Position numbers and translations under genes: made by a program. Positions 1 to 11,100 of a stretch of 64,000 bases of DNA are shown here, piece after piece. The DNA is from Chalara sp. BL73. Taxonomy: Eukaryota > Ascomycota > Leotiomycetes > Helotiales. Position 1 is the first letter of the stretch, and every line of letters starts with the position of its first letter. The stretch covers positions 434,001 through 498,000 of the forward strand of contig CAKJVC010000150.1 of the NCBI GenBank assembly GCA_918026815.1. The letters run 5' to 3'. The notes under the pieces are model-generated. The model had not been told where the DNA came from. It saw nothing but the letters and a program-made list of their open reading frames with translations, and ran no database searches.

Positions 1-962
1 ACTTCCATGCGGCGACGCTCAAGTCCAAAATGCAAATTATAGATGCCTACCGACTTTTATAGAACGTAATGACTACCACGCACCGTTTCGCAATCATCTC
101 GAAGTCAATGTTAAAAACAGGAATAAAGCGCTATTTGTTGAGTATCAGGAACAGCAGATTCGCAATTGACGTCCAACTTTAAGCATAAATTGATATCAAT
201 ATCAACAAATTTTTGCCTGTCAAATTAATCTCGAGATGATGGACACTAATTATAACACTGTTATATGTTCCAATTTACATCAAGCACTGTTACAACTTGA
301 AAGCATATAAGTGTATCTGCCTCAACTCTGATTCTTTTGCAGTTGGGCATCGGCATGAGGAATTAGCAAATCGTTTAACATTCATTTTCCGTTAGAGAGG
401 AAAGAGCTTTCACGCTCTACCAATCCAACTTAACCAGGAATTCATAGGAGTAGCCGGCTATAGCTATCCAGAGTGGGTTGACCTCACCACGACTTTTTAA
501 ACAGGGGACGTTCACTTCTGGTTGTTCCAATTGAAGTATTTTCATTACAAGTTAACCCCTCCATATATGGGCTGGTTTTCTTCAATGATAATCACCCACA
601 GATATTTGCAAGTTTCTAAGGTTATGGTCTTTTTTGCAGTACTGTGAAATTCTTGTGGGAAGTTTTAGGACTCTCCCCCCTTCTTAGCCTTTCCTCTCTA
701 AACAAAGACCTTAAGCTATTGTAGTTCCTCTCCCAACAGCTTCTTGCTGTACAAAATGCGATTATCGTCTCATCGTGCATCCGTTATGTCATTGATGCCG
801 AATGGGACGGTATATGGCGTTTGCTGGCGTGCTTTTACCGGCATCCCTGTCCTAGCTCTAGCGCCGACGGGAAGGTGTAGAAGTATACACAGGACAATCA
901 AAACTCATATGCCCGAAACCCTGGCCTGAATATCAAAAAGCACAAAGTATTAGCTCTCCGTT
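1..962. other. intergenic, no gene recognised
   Basis: AT-rich sequence with only short open frames and no recognisable protein similarity. Nothing here could be assigned. Confidence 0.5.
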
Positions 963-1948
963 TTACAGTGGTATTTGTATAATAGAAAGAAATATTACAA
1001 GCCAATTTTTCATTCTTAAATTCTTACATCGGTAACACTTTGTCTTTATACAGCTTTTGGAGTGCCCGGTTTGGTTGCACGTGGTGCAGGTTTTGCTCAA
1101 GTGATACTGGGAAGGGCTGGCGCCTTGCGGCGAATGAGTGGGTGATGCCAAACCGGAGAGTGTTGTGCCGAGAGGAGACGACCTCGCGGGGGTCCATGAA
1201 GGAGGAGTATTAGGACCTCGTCTAGGAGTCAGCGGTGGTGGTTGTGGAGAGGCGGATGGCGAGGTCAGCACCTTTTTTGATTGCCGAAAGACAGAGCGAG
1301 TTTTGTTTTGAGTCTGTTGAGAGCTACAATCAATTTTCAACAAATTAAACTGGCTTGAAATCACTAGTTCTTCCTCCGAGGCCAACCTCTGTGTACCAGC
1401 GGCATGCTGCGCCAAAGCCCATTCAAGGTGGCGAGCAGTAAATCTGAACGCCTGAGCAAGCTCCTTCCTGTTAACATTGAAGACATTTCTATTCTGACAC
1501 GTATAAGCACGGTCAAGGTTGTGCACTAGTTCCCGGAAACTGATTCGCAAGTTGCAGTGCAATCCAGACTGGTGTGAAAATGGCTCAAGAGATGAGTGAA
1601 CTTTTGCTAAACTAGCTGAGGTGAACATGCCACTCTCTTTTTCTCGACTTAAAAATATGCTCTTTCTGCGCAGACAGTGCGCAGAAACTCCTCGCATTCT
1701 TTCTTCACATTTCGTCTTAGATCTCGTACATCGCGATCTTCTTGCTGAAGCAGCTTTGTAAATCCCTTATTCTGCAAACGTTCGCGTCCACGGTCCTCAA
1801 ATTTTATTACTCCAACGAGTGATAGTAGACAGTTAGAGAAGACAATGTTGTAACGCTTCTCCAAAACAAGGTTATAAAGCTCGTCGTCAGTCATATTCTT
1901 ATATGCATCAGATATTAACGAGACCAGCATCGATCTTATGAATTTCAT
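963..1948 (-). CDS. hypothetical protein with C-terminal Cys/His cluster, reading frame broken
   Basis: Two overlapping minus-strand frames (1948-1649 and 1697-963) look like one protein split by a frameshift or an undetected intron near 1660-1690. The first part is helical and charged (FRSYMKFIRSMLVSLISDAYKN). The second has a helical middle, a Ser/Pro-rich low-complexity stretch (about 1130-1270) and, near its C-terminus, CTTCNQTGHSKSC followed by CYRC, which resembles a zinc knuckle. Open sequence continues upstream of 1948 to about 1987, so this may be the 3' part of the gene at 2050-2847, but I could not find a splice that keeps frame. Function unknown. The frame break may mean a pseudogene. 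Confidence 0.35.
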
Positions 1949-2049
1949 ATATGACCGGAATCGCTCACGTTGAAAGTCGTGCTTAGTCCAGGTTGGCTAG
2001 TCCTGTTTATCTTAAGGATAAGAGCAATGTTAGTAGTTATCCCCTCAGC

Positions 2050-2847
2050 TTATAAAAGAGTATAAAGAATCGGGAACAGTCTCATACCTGTAATGTCATC
2101 CCGGACTATGGCAGCGCAGTTGTCGCGTACTTCGGTTATCCAAGAGCTTTCGCTCCAGGTGCCGTTGGCTCGACGGAATGCTTGTGCTGCCTCGATAAAG
2201 AAGAGGCTCCGTAGTGCGGTTTTGTCCTCGAGATAGTTGAGAGCGTAGCTCGGATGAAAGCCGTTTACACAGTTGTAGTGGTGGCCTTGGACAGTGACTC
2301 TACGATTGAAGGTTCGTCCAACCCCTATGCACTGAAAGTCTTTGTACTTAGTTAGGTACGGGCTGCGATAACAGCAGAAAACCACATCCGGCTGCTTCTC
2401 CTGGATCATACGAAGAAATATGGCATATGCTTCGTCTAGTTCTTGCTCATATTCGCCCAGCCTTTGGCTTGCTGGGACCTTCTGAAAAGGGAGCGCGTCG
2501 AAGCAGCTTATCTTCTCTAATCCATACCCAGTTACTGCTTCGCAAACTTCGTTAACAGCTTCCAAAGTATCACAGTCCTTCACTGTTTGGTAGCCATCGG
2601 AGAAGTAACTTTGGTGCTCCGCAGGTTGCAAAAGGACAATCACGACACCGCCTTTTGTCTCTGGCATGGCAAGCCATTTTGCAAACTTGACCTCGTTGTC
2701 AGAAATATCTTTTCGATATTTTTTAAGATGACGGCCATAAGTCTCGATAATTCGAGCATGGCCCCCAGGGCCAACATACGAATTCGGAGTTGTAAGTCCA
2801 ATGCCGAGGAGGGGTTCTAGCCTATGATCAATTGGGACCCCAGGCAC
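2050..2847 (-). CDS. putative uracil-DNA-glycosylase-like protein (internal or last exon)
   Basis: A well-formed frame of 265 codons without an ATG at its 5' end, so it is probably an exon beginning after a CAG acceptor at about 2849. The block NGFHPSYALNY followed by a helix, and the earlier PDVVFCCYRSPY segment, recall the C-terminal strand and HPS motif of the uracil-DNA-glycosylase superfamily, where such enzymes excise damaged or deaminated bases. A GTATGAG donor after VRDDIT (exon end 2088) suggests splicing to downstream sequence, but no tested acceptor gives an open frame. The 5' exon was not resolved. The superfamily call is from motif memory and is tentative. Confidence 0.4.
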   Translation of the reverse strand: MPGVPIDHRLEPLLGIGLTTPNSYVGPGGHARIIETYGRHLKKYRKDISDNEVKFAKWLAMPETKGGVVIVLLQPAEHQSYFSDGYQTVKDCDTLEAVNEVCEAVTGYGLEKISCFDALPFQKVPASQRLGEYEQELDEAYAIFLRMIQEKQPDVVFCCYRSPYLTKYKDFQCIGVGRTFNRRVTVQGHHYNCVNGFHPSYALNYLEDKTALRSLFFIEAAQAFRRANGTWSESSWITEVRDNCAAIVRDDITGMRLFPILYTLL

Positions 2848-3474
2848 AAACCTGGCAGTTGATCATCCGTCATAATTCCTATATAGATTCCGTGAACAGT
2901 TGAAAGTGGGAGTCGGACAGATGTCCCCTTCAGCTAATACTTACATGGTGCATTATATGTAGCCGCTGGGGCATCCACAGATAGGACGGCAGGACAGGCT
3001 GTAGGCTGCCCTGTTTGTTCACCCATGTCAGCGAGGGTTTTGTGGCGGCTCCAGGCGGATTAGTTCTGATGAGCACAACCTTGAGCAACCTTGAACATCT
3101 CGGCTGCCACTATTGCCTATGCGGTGACAAGTTTCGAGCTCGAATTCGAGCCTATGAACTACCAAAAAAGCAAATTGAGAACAAAGATTGAAATTTAACA
3201 AATGCTACAAACATGAAACTTTTCAGCGCCGCTGCCAGCTCTTGATTTCTGTTCCCTTTCCATGCTTAACCCCCGAAATTCAACAAGCAAAAAACACCGG
3301 AACCTCATTTTTGACCAAATATAGAAAACTCCAAACTCCAAACTCCTCAACGCTTGCCACACTTTATATGCTTCCTTTTGAACCACCTCGTTTTTGTTTT
3401 GCTTCCCGGAACGCAGAGCAGAGCACCAACCACAAAAGGAAGGCGCGCGCCAAAAGGAGGGTTGAAAGAATACT
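2848..3474. other. intergenic, possible 5' exon of the UDG-like gene
   Basis: A minus-strand ATG at about 3024 opens a short frame ending in a canonical GTAAGT donor near 2945, as expected for a first exon, but its phase does not fit the downstream exon. Nothing else recognised. Confidence 0.3.
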
Positions 3475-4044
3475 TTATTTAGGTTTCGTTTTTCCCAGTG
3501 AATTCAGCACGCTCTGCGGTATACCGGGCAGATCGAGGTTACAGCTTATCCCTTTGCACACGTTAGGTCCAGGCCTCCGATTTGGCACCGGCTTCTCCAG
3601 CCTCCTTGCTTCGAGCGCCTCTCCGGCACCGACATCTCGCTTCCCTTTTTTGGGCTTGGGTGATGCCCTCTTCGGTCCTTCCACCTTCGGTCCTTTTGCC
3701 CCGCCTTTACCGGAAGCGACCCCGCTAGAGGGGCTTCCAGCGTTGAAGGCAGCAATAAGTGGCCGGAGTCCAGTGCTCGCCTCAAACGGCGCGTTGTCTA
3801 TCGTCCTATATCTCCCTGGATTCCTTCGCTCGATATCTAACCCGGCATCGACGGCACGTGCTGGCTTCGGCGCAGAGAAAGGAGCGTGGCCCGAGGTGCT
3901 TGAAAAGTGATTAAGGTTTGTTACGAACTTTGGGTCGCGGCCACCGAGGGGGGAAGCATCGTTGGGGATGGTTGGTAGCGGCGCGCTGAGGGTGAGAGAG
4001 GGCAACGCGAGGATGCATGCCATGGCGTATTGCGTGAAATGCAT
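3475..4044 (-). CDS. small secreted protein, candidate effector
   Basis: A 189-residue single-exon protein starting at the ATG at 4044. The first about 20 residues (MHFTQYAMACILALPSLTLS) form a typical signal peptide with a cleavage-like LSA/AP site. The mature part is Lys/Gly/Pro-rich, has a basic stretch (PKPKKGKR) with possible dibasic processing sites, and carries only two cysteines near the C-terminus (NVCKGISCNLD). No membrane segment or catalytic domain is visible. A TATA box lies about 190 bp upstream. It could be an effector or a processed secreted peptide precursor. Function is not inferable from sequence. Confidence 0.7.
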   Translation of the reverse strand: MHFTQYAMACILALPSLTLSAPLPTIPNDASPLGGRDPKFVTNLNHFSSTSGHAPFSAPKPARAVDAGLDIERRNPGRYRTIDNAPFEASTGLRPLIAAFNAGSPSSGVASGKGGAKGPKVEGPKRASPKPKKGKRDVGAGEALEARRLEKPVPNRRPGPNVCKGISCNLDLPGIPQSVLNSLGKTKPK

Positions 4045-4230
4045 GGTGACTGTTGAGTCAGAAGGAAAGGCCGCCTTGAAGATTCCTTGCGTTGTGTAGG
4101 GTTGAGGTTATGTTTGAAGTGAGGCTGGTGGTTGGATCGGAAGAAGCACGGTAGGGAGGAGGTACTCTTCTGCTGTGTTGAAAAGGTTTTGAAGATTGAA
4201 AATACTCACCAACAGAAGTCGGGGAGGGTG

Positions 4231-4238
4231 CTTTTATA
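4231..4238 (-). promoter_or_regulatory. TATA box upstream of the secreted-protein gene
   Basis: Minus-strand TATAAAAG lies about 190 bp before the ATG at 4044, a plausible core promoter with a 5' leader of roughly 150 nt. Confidence 0.45.
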
Positions 4239-5985
4239 TCTTCATTCTGACATTTCGACTGTTTATCGATCAGTAAATGTCTCGGTAGATGCATACACAA
4301 TAGGCCATTTATCCTTCCTGACCCCAAGAATAGTTTCTGTTCCTCGAGGCGAAGTACATCGATATTCAAATCCTTTATGGGTAAACAGAACATGTCCATT
4401 TCGCTGCCTTCAAAATAAATAAGGGGCGAAGCTTTGTTTCCTAAGATCAGTCCTTGAACGGAAAAAGAGGCTTGGGGTCTTGGACAGATAACTCATGTAT
4501 ACAGATAGTACTGAGAAGGAATGGGAAGAGCAGATACGCACATCGGGCCAAGATAAATAACAGCCAGAATACTCCGAAGCCACTGCGATGCTCCTTCCAA
4601 CGTTTCATGTGCTTCCCATCTTATGAAATCCTTGCTTAGATAGGTACCACAAGGCATAAACCAGGTGTTTGTTTGGCTTCGCCCCGCTTGATTAAATGGG
4701 GCGATGCTGCCAAGCTCGCAAACCAACCCTCAAATAAGTCGAGTGCAGACCATGCCTTTAACCCCACCAATAGCTGGATGCACACCACACAGGATAAATG
4801 TATAATCCTACTTAACCAAGATGTGGAGGATGATTTGTGTAGTACAAGGAAGTGTTAGCGACCGTAGACGGGTGGCGCCGCGTGGGCTTACACCTGGGGA
4901 GCTGCGATTCGTCCTGGAAGGGGCAGGTTCCTACCATGAAGGCCAAAAATTGGACGGCGAAGACTCAGCACCTGTATGTGATACCCTCTACGAGCTCTCA
5001 GTGTCTGCGTCTGGAGAGCTGAGATTAAGTCAATTTGAGCTGGAGCCATACGTATATCTAAACAGTGGCCTTTTTAACTCGAATCAAAGGCAAAAAAGCT
5101 TTTGCAGGTAAAGCAAAACCTATTCAATAGTTCTGCGTGCTAGCGAACTGGTATTTATATACTTTTTGGAGCAAATGGTTTTGTTGGTATAAAATCATGT
5201 GAACGACGCACAGATAGATTTAGAACTTAGAACAATCAAGAACAAGTCAACCACCTGCAACGAGCATATATAGCACTGCGCTGAGACCGCGGTGCTACGT
5301 GCCCCGCGGGTAACCGACTTAAGCAATTGTAAGTCACCAATGCGAAGAAGTATCACAGGAAGTGATACCAACAGTTTTCACTCGACCCATTTTTATTTTG
5401 AGCCTCATTTCAGCCTCGACAACGATTCCACCAGTACGATTCTTAAAGTATTCAATGTAGTTACAGGAATAAAATCCTACCTCCTGTGGTTTTTACACTG
5501 CCAGATCCAAGACACGGTCATTCTAAACCTAGCCTTAACAGACGTTCAGAATGAATGAACAAAGCTCCTGCCAGACTTCCTCTGGACTGTGAGGAGTATT
5601 ATATTCCACGCCGAAAGAAGTGCCAGAAGTTGGAGAGCACGAAATCCCCGAAATAGACATTTCCGAGGTGATAGCTAGCATATTGAGCAAAATATTTACC
5701 CAAATTCCTGCAGGATATATATCTGAAGGCTGACGAGATAGTTTAAGCATCCATCGTATCAATCGACACGTCTTCAACAGTATCAACTTGTAATTTTACT
5801 AACAAGGACTGACTGCCATTGACTTGCGAAGAGATTGTTCAACATCCTGCATCAGCTCCCACGACCCACAATTATACAGAACCTTACTGTGTGGAATACT
5901 TGGATACACCTTTCAAGATGTGTCAAAGGTTGTAGTTAGCACCTTCGGAGGAGCCATTGCGGATTGGGCAGATACACTTTATTCG
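4239..5985. other. no gene recognised
   Basis: Only short frames. The stretch 5824-5990 is open on the plus strand and is split by the LTR at 5991, so a decayed gene may lie there, but I recognise no family. Confidence 0.4.
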
Positions 5986-6338
5986 GGCACTGTTGGTATC
6001 GTTCTTACCTTCCACGGGGCAAAAGGCGTAGCTCTACTTTGTAGGCCACGCTCTTGCTCTTGATGGATATGGTAATAATTGTTGTTGCATTAGGTTCTAC
6101 TCCAGATTCTACAAAATGGGGGTTTTGCGGACCACGTGACCTGATGGGGGTCATATGTGGTGTTAGGGATTGGCTTACGTAATAGGCCAAGGAACAGGAA
6201 AATCTCTTACAGGTCTACAACGTAGATACGGATCATACAATACAAGCACTCAACAACCCGTATTCTATCGACGTGATACCTCTCTCAATATCATATTTCT
6301 GACATGTGGATCCGTTAACCCCTACTTCCTACAGGCAC
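5986..6338 (+). mobile_element. solo LTR, family B, with exact 5-bp duplication and a nested insertion
   Basis: The LTR begins TGTTGGTATC at 5991 and ends CCTACTTCCTACA at 6333. It is flanked by the duplicated pentamer GGCAC (5986-5990 and 6334-6338). TG..CA termini plus a 5-bp duplication and no internal coding region mean a solo LTR left by recombination. Its middle is split by another LTR at 6161-6304. Other family B copies lie at 38457-38647 and 50673-50866. Confidence 0.85.
6161..6304 (+). mobile_element. short LTR-like element nested inside the family B LTR
   Basis: A 144-bp insert starting TGTTAGGGATTGG and ending TTTCTGACA, flanked by the duplicated pentamer TGTGG (6156-6160 and 6305-6309). 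Removing it restores the family B consensus seen at 50673-50866. It is the younger of the two insertions. Confidence 0.8.
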
Positions 6339-6661
6339 TCTTACCCCAATATTTAAATCTTAGGCAAAAGCTGACATCTCATATAGCTGTCACGGCACGC
6401 GCTGTGGATCTACAGATACAGAGGGCAACGGTGGTGCAATACAAGAATCTATAGCTAAGGAAGGAAGAGGGAGCTCGGGGAGCTCGCCTAATATGGGTCA
6501 CGTGTGCTTGGGACCACGCGACGTGACAATAGTTGATGGAGTTATAAACAGCTTTATAGTCCACAAAGCCTTTGAATATTGACCAGAATCCAATGCGATA
6601 AAATTTATTAATACAGTTTCAGGTATCTCATTATTACTCATTCTCAATTTGATCCCAAATT

Positions 6662-6712
6662 GATATGAAAAAAAAAAAACTCAAATGCAGATCCAACCCC
6701 CCCCCCCCCAGG
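6662..6712. repeat. homopolymer runs (A12 and C13)
   Basis: An A run at about 6668-6679 and a C run at about 6697-6709. Such runs are prone to slippage and sequencing error. Confidence 0.8.
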
Positions 6713-6716
6713 CTTA

Positions 6717-6806
6717 GTCCTTATGCTTATGCAACTTTGCCTTAATCTTGTTCTTCAACCCGACCTTCTCCGTTTTCCTTGACATGGCCTTCTTTGCTAA
6801 CTCAGC
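6717..6806 (-). CDS. possible last exon of a small lysine-rich protein
   Basis: On the minus strand a pyrimidine-rich TTTTTTGTTACAG acceptor is followed by an open frame reading AELAKKAMSRKTEKV and ending KLHKHKD before a stop. The charged helical composition and clean splice site suggest a real terminal exon. The upstream exon was not found, and the region 6807-7158 holds nothing else I recognise. Confidence 0.25.
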
Positions 6807-6880
6807 CTGTAACAAAAAATTAGCTCATCATCCTGGTCTAATATTGTTTGTAGGTAGATCAGATTAGCTATTGAGGGACA

Positions 6881-6905
6881 AGTCATGTGACTCCGTCACA
6901 TGACT
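6881..6905. repeat. perfect inverted repeat with 3-nt spacer
   Basis: AGTCATGTGAC, TCC, GTCACATGACT: an 11-bp perfect palindrome with CATGTG/CACATG E-box-like cores. It could be a dimeric transcription-factor site. No bound factor can be inferred. Confidence 0.7.
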
Positions 6906-7158
6906 CAGGAAGGGGCATATCCTCATTCCTCCATTCAACCTTCAACAAAAAAAAATCACATTCAACCTAAGCAATCCACGTAAAGAGGTGGTGTTGCCAC
7001 AGGTAGAGTGATCCGACAAATATTGATAATACTAAAAACACCTAAAGCACAAATATAACACTTCCGATAAACCTCCTTTCCGGCGTTAGGTTCTGTAGAG
7101 TTAAAATTCCCACCATCGCTTTGACCCCCGTAGTCAATGGCTCCACTTCCCACGCAAT

Positions 7159-7379
7159 TGTCACGGCCTAGCCTTTTCTCGCTAGGAGCTTGGCACCAGA
7201 CACCCTAGAGCTCGCTTATACTGGCCTCTAGCCAGTTCCTGTATATAGAGCGCTGCTTTCCTTCCTTTCTTCTGTCCGTAGCTTGTTCTCTTAGGTATGA
7301 CAATTGATAGTTGTTCACACCTCTGAGTCCTTCTACCTAGATTTACGGATCGAGATCCTGTTCAGCTTGAGTTGTTACA
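7159..7379 (-). mobile_element. solo LTR, family A (reverse)
   Basis: Starts TGTCACGGCC and ends GAGTTGTTACA, the reverse complement of the TGTAACAACTC...GGCCGTGACA family found at 30815, 32045, 38065 and 45281. It contains the family's TATATA box (here CTGTATATAGAG). Flanking pentamers do not match, so the duplication has decayed. Confidence 0.75.
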
Positions 7380-7421
7380 ACAGGGTGATTTTACAGTGGT
7401 TGTGATTGGGTATGGGTACGG

Positions 7422-7778
7422 GTTCCGCACCCCACCAAAACGCGACACCAGCTGTAAAGAAGCCTACGACAGTCTGGGTCATACGCCCTTATAGTGGCTG
7501 CAAGCCTGTAACTGCTGTAACCGTAAGCCTATAACTAGCCATGGGCTGTTTATGCTGCCCTTTGCAGCCCTGAAAGTACAGCAGTTGAAGCCCACTACAG
7601 TCTAGGTCATCCACTTTTGTAGTGGCTACAAGCCTGTAGCTGGCTATAGGTTGTTTACGCTATTCGCATGATATACGAGGCAAATTGAAGTCTGAAAATG
7701 AATCAGTTCGTTTACAGGTTGCGGTCGCGCTTTACGGGGTCTCTACAGGCAGTGTCGCGTTCTGGTGGGGTGCGGAAC
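7422..7778. mobile_element. non-autonomous inverted-repeat element (357 bp)
   Basis: The ends are 27-bp inverted repeats with one mismatch: GTTCCGCACCCCACC ... GCGACAC at 7422-7448 and its reverse complement at 7752-7778. The interior holds two imperfect tandem copies of a unit of roughly 115 bp (about 7453-7566 and 7578-7675) with CAGTCTGGGTCAT / CAGTCTAGGTCAT cores. A diverged copy of the interior occurs at 31446-31551 plus 31803-31850, where an LTR split it. No coding capacity. No clear target duplication. Confidence 0.7.
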
Positions 7779-7800
7779 GCCATTAGTCATAATTCTAAAC

Positions 7801-7960
7801 TGACCCCCAGGGGTCAGTGTAGTTGGACCCTCGGGGGCGTATGTGTACGCCAGCGTATTCGTATCCGCCCCTGTGGGGTAGGTGTACCAGGACCCCTGAC
7901 TGGAGTGTGAACATATTGGGACCCTGGGATAAGTGTATTGGAACCCTCAGCTATCTGTAT
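7801..7960. repeat. degenerate G/C-rich tandem motif
   Basis: About four loosely repeated units sharing GTGTA..TGGGACCCT-type cores, for example GTGTAGTTGGACCCTCGGG, GTGTACCAGGACCCCTG and GTGTATTGGAACCCTC. Just upstream of the HET-ankyrin gene. Confidence 0.45.
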
Positions 7961-8178
7961 CTCAAATCCTAACACGTGATGAGGGTGCCACGAGTATCGG
8001 TTTCTACTCAGCTCCAGTGAGTGCGCCACTCCAAGTTGTTAAGTTGATGCCCATACGGTTAAAGTGGTGCTGGAAAGAATAGACCACGCCGCCCGCCAAA
8101 GAACAAGATCACTTCCCTCTCGCCGCATCACATGCACCCCAACATTTGCTCCGACGTATCGCGTATACAGCACAAAGT

Positions 8179-11100
8179 ATGGATCCAGAGAGCCTAGAGC
8201 TCCTGGAGTCCTTTCAGAGAGCAACAACAGAACTCAACCTTTGCCCAAACCGCGTGTGGGCTGTTGCAAGGGACCGCCTACCAATATTGTTGCCCACCCG
8301 CAAGTCAACATCAGGCTCCGAATTCAATCATGAGGAACACAAGAACAAGGAGCATAGCAAACATGAATCGTGTACGTTCGACTTTTGCGAATATTCCCAG
8401 CGCGATTTCACGGCGGTTCGACAACGACACGAATGCAAGGAGGCTAACTGCGTGCCGCTGCGCGGTCGCTTTTCAAGAGCCATTCTCGAAAGAGCCGCGG
8501 TGGATGGAAAGCCAACCGTGTGGAATCTGACAGGAAATGCAATGCTCGAACATCCTCAGCCGTATATGGCAGTCTCTCACGTCTGGTCTGACGGGACCGG
8601 AGCTGGGGCTTGGGGAGACGGCCAAGTCAATGAGTGCCTGTACGCGTTTTTCCAAGGCATTGCGAAACAGTTCCAGTGTGGCGGAATCTGGTGGGACACT
8701 ATTTGCATCCCCAGAGAAAAAAAGGCCCGCAACGAAGCTATTCAAAAGATCCAGAGTAATTACCAGGACGCCAGAATCACCTTGGTACACGACTGCTTTC
8801 TCCGGAACTGGGAGTGGGACCCCCTGACAGCTTGCTTCGGCATCCTCATGTCACCTTGGTTCAGTCGAGGCTGGACCGCCCTGGAGTTGGCCAAGTCACG
8901 GAAGGTCAAGGTGATCTTCAAAGGACGTTTCGGTCCTCTCATAAAGGATCTCGACGAAGAGATACTTGCAAACGATAACGAGCCTGACGGTCCGCGTAGA
9001 GAGGCGTCTCAAATTATCAGGCATCTGCGGGATAAATTCAAGACGCTGAACGACCTCTTGACTGTGTTGGGCCCACGCTGTACGTCTTGGCCTAAGGATG
9101 TGACCATCATTTCAGCACTATTAGTAGGCGTCAAACCAGAGGAGCTGCAACAGGATACCCACAAAAAGATATTGAGGAAAATATGCCGGCTTTCTCCTGG
9201 ACATCTGTTCCATAACGCTGCGACCATGTCCAACGGCCTTAGTTGGTGCCCGACTAGTCTATTCAGTATGCCTTCCGAGCCTTCCGAGCCTTTCTTGATT
9301 GCCTCCGAAGACGGTAGTGTCCAGGGGAGATGGCGTTTTCGCCGTGTGGACTCCAGGATGCAGGAGAATATCGTGTGGAACGGCATACATCCTCTGATAC
9401 AACGATTTCTCCAAGGTACCCTAAAATGCCCTGAAAGTTGTCGACTCTTGGCCGAGCGTGGCACTGGGCCGGTAGGAAGGGCTCTGCTTGTGAAAGAAAT
9501 ACACGAGGAGGTGAACCAGAGACCACACTGCTATCAATATGTTGGTGCGGTATACTTTCGTCCAGAGCTGGGAGAAAACGGCTGGCATGAAAAGGAAGTG
9601 ATAATATCGGGTGACGGCAAGGGCGTGACTTCTGACCCCCCAGACAGGCCCGAGACGCCGCACCAAGCGGTATGGCGGGGCACATTCTTGGAGCTGATGG
9701 AAGGAGTCGACCCAAACATACCGGATCAGCTGGGGTATCGACCATTACATCTTGCAGCCGAACGAGGAGACCAGCGGATTGTTCAATCTCTGCTTGGCAA
9801 GGCTAAGTTAGAGGCAAAATGTTACCATGGGCAGACTGCGCTGCATCGCGCAGCCTGGGGAGGCTCTGCCACCGTTGTGGAGATGTTATTGCGGCAGGGA
9901 AGCAATGCAACTACACCGGACTATGACGGGAACATCCCCCTGCACATAGCAGCAAAGATGGGATTCAAGCCCGTTGTCGAACTTCTGCTGAAGGGCAAGA
10001 AATGTCCTATCGATGAGAAGGGCTGCCACGATCTGAGGCCGCTACATTATGCGACGATGAACGGGCACGAAGAAGTGGCACGGTTGCTGGTGGAGCAACA
10101 TGCCAACATCGAGGCCAAGGACACCATCGGTTGGACGCCGCTGCATCATGCAGCTGGGAGTGGGAACGAAAATTTAGTGATGCTCCTGGTCGAGGACGGT
10201 GCGATCGTCAACACGGAGGACTGTGAGGTCGGTTGGACACCCCTTCATTTCGCAGCGATGAACGGGTTTGAGGGAGTGGTAAAGCTTCTGCTCGAGAGGA
10301 ATGCTAACATGAAGGCCGAAGATAAATACGGTTGGACGCCGCGACACTTTGCGGAGATGAACGGGCACTCGAAAACAGTCGAGCTGCTCCCCAGCAAGGA
10401 CGCCAATGCCGTCTCAATAGATGAAGAGTGGTGGACTCCGCTGCACTGTATGGCAATAGACAGCCAGCAGGGCCGGGTTGAGCCATTGGTCAATAGGGGA
10501 GCTTATGCCTATCTGAAGGGCAAAGGTCCGGGTTGGACGCCGCTGCTGTTTGCGGCAGAGAATGGACTCTGAAATACGATCCAGTGGCTACTCGACAAGG
10601 GCGCCGACATTGACTCCAAGGATGAGCATGGCCGGACGCCGGCATTGTTGGCCGCGGTGAACGGGCACGAGGTCGTTGTCCAGCTCCTGCTCGACAAGGG
10701 CGCCAACTTCGACCCCAACGAGAAGTTCAAGTTCAACGGCCGGACGCTGATGTCGTTGGTCGCGGGGAACGGGCACGGGGCTGTTGTCCGGCTCCTACTC
10801 GAGAAGGGCGCCGACATCCACTCCAAGGATCAGCATGGCTGGACGCCGTTATGGCGGGCCACAAAGAACGGGCACGAGGCCGTTGTCCGGCTCCTACTCG
10901 AGAAGGACGCCGACATCCACTCTAGGGACAAACATGGCTGGACACCGCTCTTGTTGGCAACGAAAAACGGGCACGAGATCGTTGTCCAACTCCTGCTCGA
11001 GAAAGGCGCCGACATCCACTCCAAGGATAACCATGGCCGGACACTGTTGTGGTGGGCCACAAAGAACGGGCACGAAATTGTTGTCCAGGTTCTGCTCAAT

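Noticed and set aside
3188..3910. 240-codon plus-strand frame opposite the secreted protein
   Set aside because: It lacks any domain, and the minus strand has a signal peptide, TATA box and better composition.
6662..6712. Poly(A) as evidence of a retrocopied gene
   Set aside because: The adjacent putative exon is on the opposite strand, so the A run is not its poly(A) tail.
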